From positions 117,178 through 181,177 of IMG/VR virus record IMGVR_UViG_3300035180_002574: DNA of 64,000 nt; one strand, given 5' to 3'. The translations under genes and the position numbers were made by a program. The DNA is from a virus. Under the pieces are notes generated by a model that saw only the letters and a program-made list of their open reading frames with translations, ran no database searches and was not told the DNA's origin. Of the stretch, positions 18,098 to 28,272 are shown in pieces; the stretch's first letter is position 1; each line of letters opens with the position of its first letter.

Positions 18098-18775
18098 TTA
18101 TAGAATAAAGTTTTTACCGTGTGCCTGATATGTTGTTTGAAACAATGGTCCTGCCTGCAATGCCGTGCCGGCACCAACCGTAGTTAACGTTATGTTTTGA
18201 CCACTTTTATCTTGAGTTAGATTATCATCTAATAAATACCAGGCAGCTATATCTCTTGCTACGGGTCTTGAGGACTGCATTTCTCTTTTAATTTCGAATG
18301 GGTTCATGCAGTGTCTAAAAATTCGTACATCTCTTACGTTTCCAAATAAAGGATACGTATAATTACCACCACCGCCATAATTTCCCACAATTATATTTGT
18401 GGCGTCAACAAATGTCGTTGTATCAGAAGCATGAACTTGCTGAACGCCATTTAGATATCCACTAATAATTCTGCTAGTAGAGCTGATGTTTATAAATGTA
18501 GTTGCAACATGATACCAAGTTCCAGCGGTTAACAGAGATCCTAAATAATTATTGCTTGAAGTTCCAAAATCTAAAGTTAATCCATCATTATTAGTTGATA
18601 AAAACATACTGCTTCCAGTTGTAGTATTAACTAAATTAACAAATCCACGATGAGCAGCAGGACCACCCGCTGATAAATTAATCCACTGCATTATCGTAAT
18701 ATCTTTAGTTGTGACAGGATATGCAAATATTCCAGTCAAATATACACCAGATGTATTAGGAATAAATAATGACAT
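18098..18775 (-). CDS. LamG/concanavalin A-like lectin domain protein
   Basis: The 225-residue protein is a single LamG-type jelly-roll: TIMQWINLS, LTAGTWYHVATTF, ISGYLNGVQQ, NIIVGNYGG and FGNVRDVRIFRHCMNPFEI. The last piece is the typical ending of LamG domains, where the chain crosses to ...EIKREMQS. These bind glycans or proteins. It lies 3 nt upstream of the 18779-19609 stop region and 9 nt from the 16556-18088 start, in the same minus-strand run. Receptor or host-surface glycan binding is the natural inference. Confidence 0.85.
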   Translation of the reverse strand: MSLFIPNTSGVYLTGIFAYPVTTKDITIMQWINLSAGGPAAHRGFVNLVNTTTGSSMFLSTNNDGLTLDFGTSSNNYLGSLLTAGTWYHVATTFINISSTSRIISGYLNGVQQVHASDTTTFVDATNIIVGNYGGGGNYTYPLFGNVRDVRIFRHCMNPFEIKREMQSSRPVARDIAAWYLLDDNLTQDKSGQNITLTTVGAGTALQAGPLFQTTYQAHGKNFIL

Positions 18776-18778
18776 AAT

Positions 18779-19609
18779 TTACACCACTTGACCATTAATG
18801 CCTTGATACCAAATGGCAAAGTTACTAGCAGTGGCGTTAGCTGTACCAGTTGTGAGATTAGATACGACAAGTCCCCAATATAATGGTAATCTGTCCACTC
18901 CAAATGTTCTACAAAAACTAAAAGGACCCGCTATTTTTACGGTATTTGCGGTAGGAGTATTTACCTGTGCCAATAATGGTAAATTAGGAGGTGATGTTAA
19001 AGTCACCGCACTATCAGTTCCCGTAATACCTTCTGGATATGCAGTACCATCGCTAGCATAACCATATACGTTAAAATAGCTGGTAGCAACTACAGTAGAA
19101 CCCGGACAAACTTTAACCCAAAATAAAACATCTTCATATAGGGTTGTAGAATTATTTATTGCAGTACTAGCTCTTGACGCCGCAGCGCCTAAGCTCGCTA
19201 AAGTAATGGTTACGCCCTGATTAGCGGCGCCATATACTGGCTTGATTGTTCCACGCACGGTGGTGGCTACTAATTTAGAAAATGCAGTTACAGTTGTTCC
19301 AGAAAATGATGGAGTGGTGCCTCCCACTGTCCAAGATATTTTAGCAGTTGGAGAATTTACTAGCAACATTGTTACTACCTGCGTGCCCGCCGCATTGATA
19401 GTTGTGGAAGATTTTGAAATTCCAACTTGGGTTGATTCGTCTGCTGGATCAACCTCTGTTATTGTAAATACAATTGTTGGGGAGGTCCCTGTAGGAGCGT
19501 TAGCTATATGTATAACTATAGATACTTCTTGAGAGGCTCCGGCTCTAAAAACGTAGCTACCATTGGTAGTAACGGTGGCATTACTTAATACTGCATCTAC
19601 GGTTCCCAT
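18779..19609 (-). CDS. tail/structural protein, unknown
   Basis: The 276-residue protein is Ser/Thr/Ala/Val-rich and all-beta in character (VLFWVKVCPGSTVVATSYFNVYGYASDG and similar alternating strands). I start it at the ATG at 19609, which overlaps the TAA of the upstream gene by one base (TAATG) with AGAGG nearby. This coupling supports production with the large fibre-like protein. No family recognised. It may be a chaperone-free fibre subunit or decoration protein. Confidence 0.65.
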   Translation of the reverse strand: MGTVDAVLSNATVTTNGSYVFRAGASQEVSIVIHIANAPTGTSPTIVFTITEVDPADESTQVGISKSSTTINAAGTQVVTMLLVNSPTAKISWTVGGTTPSFSGTTVTAFSKLVATTVRGTIKPVYGAANQGVTITLASLGAAASRASTAINNSTTLYEDVLFWVKVCPGSTVVATSYFNVYGYASDGTAYPEGITGTDSAVTLTSPPNLPLLAQVNTPTANTVKIAGPFSFCRTFGVDRLPLYWGLVVSNLTTGTANATASNFAIWYQGINGQVV

Positions 19610-22600
19610 TATCTTACCTCTACCCAAGTAATATTTGCTCTGGCTCTAGTTTTGCCAACCGATTCACATGTTGCAACCAATGTCAATGTGTCTTGGCTCG
19701 TGTTGGATCCTAGACCGGCAAAACCAGGCATTCTTAATTTTCTTCCTAACATATCAAATAATGGCGATAAATCGACATAATCAGAATCTATGTCATTATT
19801 CAAAAATCCACGCAAAATTAATTCTCCGCCAGAATATGAAGTGGCTGACACATCATATTCAACTCCAGAAAGAGCTGATGCTGAAGTATATGACGCACCC
19901 GTTAACGTAGCATTATATATCAGTTTCCAGCTCATTTTATAACCTTCGGTACTGACGGTGAGTACTTTTGGTAAGATGACCATTCTATTGGTAATAGAAT
20001 TGTATAATGATTTTGGTCTAATAGTCATAATTGGAATTTCTGTTGTACCAACCAACAAATCACTTGCAGTAAATGCAGAGAATGACCACTCAAATGGTTC
20101 ATGAATTTGACCTTGTGCCCCAACACGAGCACAAATCATTGTCAATGAGCCCGCAGATGAAGCTCCAGAATTTGCAATTCTAAATTGAACCGGCAATTGA
20201 GCTGTAGCCGTATAAGGAACTGTCAAAGTATTTGCGTGTAATGATTCGTGAACTAATATATTGTCTATAAAATATCTTACAGTTCCAACTCCATACCACT
20301 GTACTTCAATTTCATATAAATTGCCCTTTGTAACATCTAGTGTAATTGAGCTAAGACCGGTGCCATCAAGCTTATCAACGTTCCATAAGTTTTGAGGAAT
20401 TATTGTATCAACAACAGATCCTGAAGTATTTGATCTTTCTACTATATTTAGAGCAGTTCCAGATAATCTAAAGAACAATCCGTTATATCCATCAAAATAT
20501 CCCCATTCACGAACCTGATTTGCTTGACCAGAATCTGAATTAATTATAGATAAGGCGATTAATTGAGTATAACCTGCCTGATATTTGAAATAAGTATTTG
20601 TGCAAATAGCTGCGGTGGACCCAGAAGTTCCAGTTACTGATACCCTTAATGCTGATAATGCTGGAACATGAACTGCAGTTCCGCCAGTTGCAGTTAAAGT
20701 ATCCCACTGCCTAGTGTCTAATTCATATTTATTTGTTAAATCAGATAGCGTATAAAGCCCAGCAACTTTTATTTCTTGAGAAATAGTTGCTCTGATGGTC
20801 CTATTATTAGTATCTTTTATACTAGATAATGTATTTAGTGGGTCTCCAATAAATGAATTTGCTACCTCTAAACGATCACTATTACAGAAATAAACAGAGT
20901 CGCAATAGAGAGTAGTGTTGCTTGCAGGTGTTCCAGTATTGGTTATTCCAACTACATAATTTAGTTGATCATATGGTCCTGGAATATGCAAATTATTAAC
21001 GGCAACCAAAGTTCCATTAATAGAAAGAGTTGCTTTTGCTCCAGTAATATCTATTTGAAATAAATTATTATTTAATAATGACGCACCTGCTGGCAAAATA
21101 ACATTCGTAATTTCAGTTGCATATGATGCATTTAAACTTGATGTAATAAAGCTTACTTGATTGTTATTAGTTCCGCTAATTTGAACCATAACTTGTTTTA
21201 TTGGATTAGCCGGCGTGCTTGCAGTATCAATAAATCCAAAAAACGCAGTTTGATTTGCAATGTTTTGCGAAATATTAACCCAGGCGCTACAACTAAATGG
21301 CAAATAATCAGCTTTTCTTTGAATATAAGTAGAGCTTCCGCTTGTTGTTCCAGAAGCTATCACAAGATTCGAATTTGATATTGTAAGACTTCCTCCAGAA
21401 CCAGTAAATGTTTTCCAATTACTTACTACGGCTGTCGTTGCCGCAGTAGTTCCAGTATATACGGAACTTAATGTTAAGCTTGTATCGCTATTTACAGAAG
21501 AAACTAACACATATAATGTTTCTGCGTCTGATGATTTTTTAATAAATTGACCAACAAGAACTGATTTTGTAAAGTTTGTTCCAGATCCAGTTACTATATT
21601 TGAATTATTAGTGAAAGTTACTGTTCCAGCCAGAGTTGTTGTTAAAGTAGTTCCAACAAAATCGTCTCTAAAACTACCCTCATCTGTAGTTATTGATCCG
21701 TGTGTTTCTAATCTTCCAGAAGTATCTAACGCAATTCCATTATTAACTAATGTGTCAGTGCTTGACGGATCTGGTTGATATGACGTATAAACAGCACCGG
21801 CTACAGGCTGGTATGTTGCAGTACCATCAATGCGTAATGCCCCCGCAGTTGTAAGTGATAGCGCGCTCATCTGCCCAGTCGTATAAGTTGGCGGCAAAGT
21901 TGTTACAGAACCACCAATGTATGTGGCAGAAGCGGGTGGAGCTGTACCAGTAGTTGATACAGATGGGTTGGATGTAGAAACAGATCCTGTAATTCTTAAA
22001 TTGCCGCTACCATCGACAGATAATGGCGCCATGTTACCATCGGTCCATGTTGGCGCCGATGTATTTGCCTTGGCTACTAAAACTGGTAATTTAGCGGTTG
22101 AATTTGCGGTGTTATCAGTACCCGTTCCAATTACAGTAAAATTTCCAGATCCAGAAACAGTTTGAGTTCCAGAGGGAATATTTCTAGTAATTAATCCATA
22201 TTCAGTTCCACCTGGTGCAGATGCGGAGGTGCGTAATGCTTGTATATTTACAGAATCGCTTCCACCAAGTAATACTGCTTGCGTTGGAAGATTAGATCCC
22301 ACGTTTGAAGCAAATGTAGAATTAATTGTTAATGGATTTGATCCAGTACCAAGTTCTACCGAGCCCCCAGATGAAGATTGCCTTAGATTGACGCCAAGTA
22401 CATATTGTGTTCCAGCTCCAGAGTCAACATCAAATACCCTTCCCATTTGCATGTTAGTTCCATCACTAAAGCCACTTGCACTACCGGCTGGTGGTGTTGC
22501 AGAACCAAACATAGATGTTAATGATGCTAATCCAGGAACTGAAACTGGTACCGGAGTTCCAGATGGCGAACCTTGAATAGTAATAACACCACCAGCAGGT

Positions 22601-22788
22601 GTTCCGGCAGTGCCGGCACCCACCACTAATTGCCTTCCTGTAGTATCTAGCGCAATTAATCTATTATTTGATCCATCTGATCCGGCAATCAGTAAAGCTC
22701 TATTTGATGCCGTTGTTGTTGAGGCATTGGAAATTGAAATTTCATAACCATCAGATGAATATAATATAGACGTCGGAGTATTTCCCAT
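19609..22788 (-). CDS. large fibre-like structural protein with lectin-like domains
   Basis: The 1059-residue protein has an N-terminal ~85 residues (SSDGYEISIS, GRQLVVGAGTAG) closely related to the N-terminus of the 22828-24834 product. A repetitive GTPVPVS region follows, then a TVTFTNNSNIVTGSGTNF beta module near residue 395, a concanavalin-type jelly-roll (about 440-620), and a C-terminal part. That part contains REWGYFDGYNGLFFRL, WNVDKLDGTG and TITWVEVR, a region I recognise from many phage structural proteins. The downstream gene is coupled by a 1-base overlap. Probably a major host-recognition or virion fibre. Confidence 0.75.
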   Translation of the reverse strand: MGNTPTSILYSSDGYEISISNASTTTASNRALLIAGSDGSNNRLIALDTTGRQLVVGAGTAGTPAGGVITIQGSPSGTPVPVSVPGLASLTSMFGSATPPAGSASGFSDGTNMQMGRVFDVDSGAGTQYVLGVNLRQSSSGGSVELGTGSNPLTINSTFASNVGSNLPTQAVLLGGSDSVNIQALRTSASAPGGTEYGLITRNIPSGTQTVSGSGNFTVIGTGTDNTANSTAKLPVLVAKANTSAPTWTDGNMAPLSVDGSGNLRITGSVSTSNPSVSTTGTAPPASATYIGGSVTTLPPTYTTGQMSALSLTTAGALRIDGTATYQPVAGAVYTSYQPDPSSTDTLVNNGIALDTSGRLETHGSITTDEGSFRDDFVGTTLTTTLAGTVTFTNNSNIVTGSGTNFTKSVLVGQFIKKSSDAETLYVLVSSVNSDTSLTLSSVYTGTTAATTAVVSNWKTFTGSGGSLTISNSNLVIASGTTSGSSTYIQRKADYLPFSCSAWVNISQNIANQTAFFGFIDTASTPANPIKQVMVQISGTNNNQVSFITSSLNASYATEITNVILPAGASLLNNNLFQIDITGAKATLSINGTLVAVNNLHIPGPYDQLNYVVGITNTGTPASNTTLYCDSVYFCNSDRLEVANSFIGDPLNTLSSIKDTNNRTIRATISQEIKVAGLYTLSDLTNKYELDTRQWDTLTATGGTAVHVPALSALRVSVTGTSGSTAAICTNTYFKYQAGYTQLIALSIINSDSGQANQVREWGYFDGYNGLFFRLSGTALNIVERSNTSGSVVDTIIPQNLWNVDKLDGTGLSSITLDVTKGNLYEIEVQWYGVGTVRYFIDNILVHESLHANTLTVPYTATAQLPVQFRIANSGASSAGSLTMICARVGAQGQIHEPFEWSFSAFTASDLLVGTTEIPIMTIRPKSLYNSITNRMVILPKVLTVSTEGYKMSWKLIYNATLTGASYTSASALSGVEYDVSATSYSGGELILRGFLNNDIDSDYVDLSPLFDMLGRKLRMPGFAGLGSNTSQDTLTLVATCESVGKTRARANITWVEVR

Positions 22789-22827
22789 ATGATTTCCTTA
22801 TTATCTTATTATATCAAGATAATATTA

Positions 22828-24834
22828 TTATGTAAATTCTGTAATTTTAGCAGAGCCAGCAACGGAGGTCCAGATAGCATCTATCTGTCCAGTATAATTA
22901 ACTGGAATATCCCAAGAACCCTGTCCAAAGATCTTTACAGTAAAACTTGTGCTGGAGGCAGTGGCTCCACACTTAACGAGAACGGTTCCATTATTAGAAT
23001 CATTATAAATTGTTCCGCCCAACCTGTTTGCATTAGAAGCTAGCAAAGTAGTATTTGTTCCAGTAGCTGCAACAGATGTTACTGTCGCAATGGAAGATTT
23101 AACTGGGGTTGCTGTAGTTGCTAATGCGCCAGTTGCATCAGTCTTAAGACTTCTTGCATTGGTTCCATCAGAACCTGCAATTAATACTGGGTTTCCAGCA
23201 ACGGCGGAACCATTTGCTGCTGCACCAATAACAATTTGTCTTCCAGATGAATCTGTAAGTAATGCTTTTAAATTAGAGCCATCTGAACCACCGGACAAAC
23301 TGGCAGAAGCTGGAGCGGCAGATCCAGTAGTTCCAATAGATGCGTTAGTAAAGTTTCCTGTACCAGCGTTGGCTGTTACTGTCCAAGTGCCAGATTGAGT
23401 GGCTAGAATATTTGAATCGCTAGATACCGTTACTCTTGGAATACCAGCACCAGAAGTTCCTGTACCAGTTACAACGTTACTTCCACCAAATTGTGTAACG
23501 TTTTGTGACCAAGGAGCACCACCTTGATTTGCTGTTACAGTTCCGCTTACCGGCTGAGTTACAGCGGAGCCGTCAACACGCAATGCACCGCCAGTAGTTA
23601 ATGATAAATAATTGAAAGTATTATTTGTATATGTTGGGGCTGAAGTTGTTACATAGCCGTCAATATTTGTTGCAATTGACGTATTTGGGCTAATAGAAAC
23701 AACCAATGCTGGATCGGTGGCGGTTGCTGCTGTAGATGCAGGTTTAACAGCCGCGGTATTTCCTCCGGCGTTAATAGATGTTAACCAAGGAGTGCTATTA
23801 GCAGTATTTCCTGGCTGAACAGTCCATGTACCAGATTGAGTTGCTAAAATGTTTGAGTCATTGGCAACAGTAACTCTTGGGATTCCAACTCCAGATGCGC
23901 CAGTTCCAGTTACAACGTTATTTCCGCCAAACTGAGTGATATTTTGGGTCCAAGGAGCGCCACCCTGGTTAGAGGTGACTGTTCCTGAAACTGGAATTGG
24001 TGTGCCAGAAGCATTACCTTGAACGGTTACTAATCCGGTAGAAGATCCAGATCCAGCAGCGGTTGTACCAACAATGGTAGCATTCAAGTTTGCGGCAGTT
24101 GCCTGAGAAACTTGAATTGGGGTCATGCTTGCAATACCCTGAACGGTTACAACTCCAGTTGCAGCAGATCCAGCAGAACCAGTACCAATAACATTGAAAT
24201 TGCCAGTGCCTGCATTTGCTGTTACCGTACCGGAAACTGGTTGAGTTACAGCTGATCCGTCAACCTTTAATGCTCCGCCAGCAGATACAGTTGCTGAATT
24301 TCCACCCTGATTAATTGTAAATAGCCATGGAGTGCTATTAGCAGTATTTCCAGGTTGAACTATCCACGTACCAGATTGAGTTGACGCAACGGTACCAGAA
24401 ACAGTTTGGGTTCCTGAAGGGATGTTTCTTGTAATTAGTCCAAATTCAGTTCCAGCAGGATTGGAGGTTGACCCTCTAAGAACTTGTAAGTTTGTACCAT
24501 CAGAAACACCTATTTGAGTTGAAGATCCTGGTATAGCAGAACCGTTTACTCCGATAGAAGCGTTGTTTGCGGTAATAGAACCGGAAATTGGAATTGGAGT
24601 TCCAGATGCTGAACCTTGAATGGTTATTACACCACCAGCCGGGGATCCTGCGGTTCCAGCACCCACCATAACTTGTCTGCCAGAAGAATCTACTGATAAA
24701 TATCTTGCGTTAGCGCCATCAGAACCAGCTAAAATTAGCGCTGAGGTACTTGCTGGTATTGCAATACCATTTTTTACTGTTACTTCATAGCCGTCTGAGC
24801 TATAAAGAATTGCAACTGGCGAATTAGAACCCAT
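22828..24834 (-). CDS. repeat-rich fibre-like protein, paralogue of 19609-22788
   Basis: The 668-residue protein shares its N-terminus (SSDGYEVTVKNG..., SSGRQVMVGAGTAGSPAGG) with the next gene's product. It then carries internal repeats: SGTPIPVSGTV, NQGGAPWTQNITQFGG, GIPRVTVANDSNILATQSG and PGNTANSTPWL occur two or more times. The last ~75 residues, with NRLGGTIYNDSNNGTVLVK and GQIDAIW, look like a compact beta domain. Repeated cassettes of this kind form phage fibre shafts and recombine easily. ATGGGG precedes the start. Role as a fibre is inferred. Confidence 0.72.
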   Translation of the reverse strand: MGSNSPVAILYSSDGYEVTVKNGIAIPASTSALILAGSDGANARYLSVDSSGRQVMVGAGTAGSPAGGVITIQGSASGTPIPISGSITANNASIGVNGSAIPGSSTQIGVSDGTNLQVLRGSTSNPAGTEFGLITRNIPSGTQTVSGTVASTQSGTWIVQPGNTANSTPWLFTINQGGNSATVSAGGALKVDGSAVTQPVSGTVTANAGTGNFNVIGTGSAGSAATGVVTVQGIASMTPIQVSQATAANLNATIVGTTAAGSGSSTGLVTVQGNASGTPIPVSGTVTSNQGGAPWTQNITQFGGNNVVTGTGASGVGIPRVTVANDSNILATQSGTWTVQPGNTANSTPWLTSINAGGNTAAVKPASTAATATDPALVVSISPNTSIATNIDGYVTTSAPTYTNNTFNYLSLTTGGALRVDGSAVTQPVSGTVTANQGGAPWSQNVTQFGGSNVVTGTGTSGAGIPRVTVSSDSNILATQSGTWTVTANAGTGNFTNASIGTTGSAAPASASLSGGSDGSNLKALLTDSSGRQIVIGAAANGSAVAGNPVLIAGSDGTNARSLKTDATGALATTATPVKSSIATVTSVAATGTNTTLLASNANRLGGTIYNDSNNGTVLVKCGATASSTSFTVKIFGQGSWDIPVNYTGQIDAIWTSVAGSAKITEFT
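23387..23986 (-). repeat. direct repeats of ~160 bp inside the fibre gene
   Basis: Two copies of about 160 bp (roughly 23387-23546 and 23828-23986), coding VSGTV..NQGGAPW... through ILATQSGTW, are near-identical at protein level with scattered synonymous changes. They mark tandem cassette duplication within the 22828-24834 gene, and offer sites for copy-number change by recombination. Confidence 0.7.
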
Positions 24835-24845
24835 AATTTACCCCA

Positions 24846-25370
24846 TTAAATAACAGTTCTTATCCTATTAATTTCGAAAACACCACTATAATTAATAGTA
24901 TCCACTGCTGTAACTAAAATTGTTGTACCGTCTGTATCATATACCTTCCAAGTAATAGTAGATATAGTTTTATTTGGATTATATACGTAATTTTCTTCTA
25001 AAATCTTATATGTTTTGGTAGCATCTGTATACCAAATTACAGATGTTGGAAATGGGCTAGCTGTAGGCGTAATCTCTCTATAAAGAGCAGGTCCAAATGA
25101 TTCATAAGGACCACCGCCATCCGCCAAATGTATAAGTTGTCTTAAACCTTTATGAGTATTTACGGTTACTTCATCCGCGCCGCCAACTCCAACCCATGCA
25201 GGAGTTACTGCAGTTAACATCCATAAACTGTTGTCATCTAATTGTCTAGCTAATTTACCAACATCGGATGATAAAAATCCGGTGGCACTAGTACGTTCCG
25301 AGGCATTATTATAAACAAACGCATACGGAAGATGTATATTTTCTGGCTGTAAGTTTTTATGCAAACTCAT
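24846..25370 (-). CDS. minor tail/structural protein, unknown
   Basis: The 174-residue protein begins MSLHKNLQPENIHLPYAF and is beta-rich, with Thr/Ile-alternating strands in the second half (TISTITWKVYDTDGTTILVTAVDTI). Its first base overlaps the end of the upstream gene by one. It is followed 11 nt later by the repeat-rich fibre gene, which suggests a tail-fibre base or adaptor. No family recognised. Confidence 0.65.
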   Translation of the reverse strand: MSLHKNLQPENIHLPYAFVYNNASERTSATGFLSSDVGKLARQLDDNSLWMLTAVTPAWVGVGGADEVTVNTHKGLRQLIHLADGGGPYESFGPALYREITPTASPFPTSVIWYTDATKTYKILEENYVYNPNKTISTITWKVYDTDGTTILVTAVDTINYSGVFEINRIRTVI

Positions 25371-25996
25371 TAAACCGCCTTTTTCAATGCGTCACCATCA
25401 TTGATATAAGTAATGCTTCCGTCTATATCTAAGATAAAACTATTAGCAGATAGTGTTAAAATGCCTCCAACTACTTTTGCATCAAGAAATCCATCAGTCA
25501 AAACATTTACCGTACCAACAGTGCCATAAGGAACGCCATCAATTTGCACACCTACACCAGATGGTAAGCTAACAATTTGCTTAATTGCATCTTCCACATT
25601 ATTGGCACTAAGTCCAGTACCTCTTGGGTCAAATCCTACTTTTTTTGCACCCGCTGGATATCTGAATTGAACTGTTCCACCAGTAGAACTGGTTATCGTT
25701 TCATTAATAGAAAATGATGTGTCACTCAAGACAGAATTGACGGTATAATATCCATCTGCAATTCCGCCGGGCAACGTTCCATAAATCCAAGCAATGTCAT
25801 TTGGCTCGACAGGATGATCAGTGCTATATAAAATGCCATTACCATCCGAAGCCACATTAATATTGATTATATTTGGCGTAATTGTAGAAACAATAGATGT
25901 AGATAAGTAGATGCTATTATCCCCATATCCATCTGAGGCTAACTCATATGCATCTACTATATCTGTATCAAATATGTCTTGTTTTCTAATTGGCAT
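25370..25996 (-). CDS. tail fibre-associated structural protein, unknown
   Basis: The 208-residue protein contains FDPRGTGLSANNVEDAIKQI, the motif frequent in phage tail-fibre proteins in front of collagen- or beta-type shafts. DGY occurs twice (ASDGYGD, IADGYYT). I begin it at the ATG at 25996; a TTG one codon earlier is also in frame, and the ribosome-binding site is weak. Its stop overlaps the next start by one base. Fibre assembly part is a reasonable guess. Confidence 0.68.
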   Translation of the reverse strand: MPIRKQDIFDTDIVDAYELASDGYGDNSIYLSTSIVSTITPNIININVASDGNGILYSTDHPVEPNDIAWIYGTLPGGIADGYYTVNSVLSDTSFSINETITSSTGGTVQFRYPAGAKKVGFDPRGTGLSANNVEDAIKQIVSLPSGVGVQIDGVPYGTVGTVNVLTDGFLDAKVVGGILTLSANSFILDIDGSITYINDGDALKKAV

Positions 25997-26026
25997 CAAA
26001 ATTTATGCCAAATTATTCATTTGAAA

Positions 26027-26446
26027 TTAAGATCTCTTCTTTTTGCTGGAAACTTTTTTGTCCTCAGAACGATCCTCATTTATTTGCTTTTCTAAAGATT
26101 CTTTTTCAAGTGCATCTTTTATTAATTTTTCTTTTTCAGATTGTTCATCAGCCAGCATTTGCTTCTCTTGTTCTGCCTTTTCAGCAAGTGTTACAAACCC
26201 GCTAAGTACTCCATATATAATACTGCTAACTGAAGCAAATGCACCGGCTTGACCATCAAAAACTGCGGCTTGGCGACGTAAATTTTCAGCTTGCGTCAAA
26301 CAGTTTTGTCTGTTTTTTTCGGCATCATTCATAATTTGAATAAGGGTTGCTTCAAAAATATCCCTTCCATCTTCAGCAATTACTCCCTTTAAAATTGCGT
26401 CTTGAAATTTTTGTCTTAATTTTGCAATATCTTCAGTAAATGACAT
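26027..26446 (-). CDS. coiled-coil protein with basic tail, unknown
   Basis: The 139-residue protein is almost entirely helical: IAKLRQKFQDAILKGVI, then a small hydrophobic turn VSSIIYGVLSGFV (possible short membrane contact), then KEKLIKDALEKESLEKQINED and a Lys/Ser tail KKVSSKKKRS. It lies between structural genes. This could be a chaperone or a peripheral structural rod. Not recognised. Confidence 0.6.
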   Translation of the reverse strand: MSFTEDIAKLRQKFQDAILKGVIAEDGRDIFEATLIQIMNDAEKNRQNCLTQAENLRRQAAVFDGQAGAFASVSSIIYGVLSGFVTLAEKAEQEKQMLADEQSEKEKLIKDALEKESLEKQINEDRSEDKKVSSKKKRS

Positions 26447-26466
26447 AATACTTTCTTTCTTTTATT

Positions 26467-26700
26467 TTATTTTATTAATCCTTGTTTTTTGCATTTAGCC
26501 ATATGATGCGCTACTATTAAGCACAATTCACAATAAATGCCATGTATACCGTGACCAGATACTTCGAAAAATTTTGTAGGTTCTTCTGGATTATCTGGAC
26601 CTTGCCTCTTAAAAAAAGGAGGCGCCTCATGACCACTGGCGCACCAATGATTATGAGGCGGATCAACTTCTTTTTGAATAAAATCTTCTTCCAAAAACAT
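26467..26700 (-). CDS. small putative zinc-binding protein
   Basis: The 77-residue protein has Cys/His pairs (HNHWCASGHE near 17-26, then CELC and AHHMAKCKK near 57-70) fitting one zinc site. The layout resembles small phage zinc-ribbon proteins, but the sequence is not one I recognise. There is no good ribosome-binding site before the ATG at 26700; GATGTAAG is weak. Its stop is 20 nt before the next gene. Confidence 0.55.
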   Translation of the reverse strand: MFLEEDFIQKEVDPPHNHWCASGHEAPPFFKRQGPDNPEEPTKFFEVSGHGIHGIYCELCLIVAHHMAKCKKQGLIK

Positions 26701-26719
26701 CTTACATCATATTATATCA

Positions 26720-28228
26720 TTAAGTCTTAATAAAGTAATTTATGTGGTCGTTTTTGTTTATCATTTGATAGAATGTTACTGAAGTCGTGCTTGTTTCTGC
26801 ATAATCATTTCCAGCAGCCACTGGTCCTGGATCTCTTAATAATCCACGAGTAAATATCCACAAATTCTGACCATTTCCAGTACCATCTAATGTGTATGAA
26901 ATTCCACCAGGCAATGTGTGGGCGGTATTTGCCGAAATATGTCCAGACAATCTTTCAATCGTACGGGTTACGTGAGAAGAGGTAATTGCGTTAGATAGTG
27001 CCTGTAAAGATGCCGTTATTGTCTGTCCACTTGTTAAAATAGATCCAGTATAAGTTCTATTTCCAATTTGGGAATTCAAAGTATTTAAAGCATCAACAAC
27101 GGTTGGTGTAGCATTAGGCAAATTATAGAATGGGAAATATGTTGTTGTATTTGTTAATAAACCATTAAGATTGGTAGTTGTACTAACCGTACCTAAAGTT
27201 TCTAAAATATTATTAACTTGACCACTCAAAGCTGCATCCGTCAAAACACCAAGTGCCGGAACAGTTCTAAAAGCGTTCTCATCTAATTGGTCTAGTCTTT
27301 CATTATAACCATACAATAAATTAATTGTTGTTGGCTGTCCAGCTTCCCAAGTATATGCTGTGTGTGTTCCGGTATAATCTGCCCAGAATGGAGATGAATA
27401 GAAATGAACTTCTACAGAGTTTGGAGAAGTAGATAATCCCGCATAGGTAACACCAAAAATTCTTTCACCGGCATGAGGTCCCGTAAGTACGGTTAATTCA
27501 CTTCCACTGGAATATCCATCTGTAATATGAACATAACATGAAGTCCAGTCCCCACTAAATGGGGCTGCATCGAAACAAGGAACTCCAGTATTATCAACAG
27601 CATCAGCATGTTTTAAATTTCCAACAGATGATAAAGTTACCAAAGTATTGGTTGCAGCTACAGAAACATTAAAAAATGCTCTGTTAACGTTATAAGCAAT
27701 GGCGTCTGTTGTTTTTCCTGCAATATTTGTTAAATTGGCGCTAACATTTGTACCAACTGCGGTTGGTCTTTGATATGTTGGAACAGCGTCATACCAATTT
27801 GTGGTACCTTTAATTCCTTTACGATCTGTTCTGGTATAATTGATGTCATCTTCTAAAGAATATGGCTGTCTTTCTGTCCATACAATGGCGCCGTTGTTGG
27901 CATCAGATGGTACGGCATTAACATTGTAAATATCAACAGAGGTTGATGAGTTAAAATTAGCAATTAAAAATGTTCCATTGTTTGCAGAAGATGCTGCGCC
28001 AGAAATAGTTAACATATTAGTTACGCTAGCTGCAGTCATTCCTGTTAGACCAGTTATTGTTGCAATTCCCGAAGAAACCGTGGTAATACTAGCAGCAGAG
28101 CCAGTTTGTCCGGCTATTGCCGCACCAAATCCAGCAGCTTCATCAGATAATGTTAATGTTTGAGATTGAGTGTATGAACCAGCAATATCAAGAGCTTGGT
28201 TTAGTGCATTTTGTCTAGAAAAACCCAT
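26720..28228 (-). CDS. large tail/structural protein, unknown
   Basis: The 502-residue protein opens with an N-terminal helix (SRQNALNQALDIAGSYTQ). A beta-rich region follows with SGIATITGLTGMTAASVTNMLTISGAASSANNGTF, a module often seen in phage tail proteins. The middle contains a DGYSSG tripeptide, and WADYTGTHTAYTW precedes a LDQLDENAF helical linker. GAGGAT precedes the ATG. Probably a tail-fibre or baseplate component; not recognised as a family. Confidence 0.66.
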   Translation of the reverse strand: MGFSRQNALNQALDIAGSYTQSQTLTLSDEAAGFGAAIAGQTGSAASITTVSSGIATITGLTGMTAASVTNMLTISGAASSANNGTFLIANFNSSTSVDIYNVNAVPSDANNGAIVWTERQPYSLEDDINYTRTDRKGIKGTTNWYDAVPTYQRPTAVGTNVSANLTNIAGKTTDAIAYNVNRAFFNVSVAATNTLVTLSSVGNLKHADAVDNTGVPCFDAAPFSGDWTSCYVHITDGYSSGSELTVLTGPHAGERIFGVTYAGLSTSPNSVEVHFYSSPFWADYTGTHTAYTWEAGQPTTINLLYGYNERLDQLDENAFRTVPALGVLTDAALSGQVNNILETLGTVSTTTNLNGLLTNTTTYFPFYNLPNATPTVVDALNTLNSQIGNRTYTGSILTSGQTITASLQALSNAITSSHVTRTIERLSGHISANTAHTLPGGISYTLDGTGNGQNLWIFTRGLLRDPGPVAAGNDYAETSTTSVTFYQMINKNDHINYFIKT

Positions 28229-28272
28229 TATATATCCTCGTGTAAGCTAATTTCCAAAACTATTACTATTTA

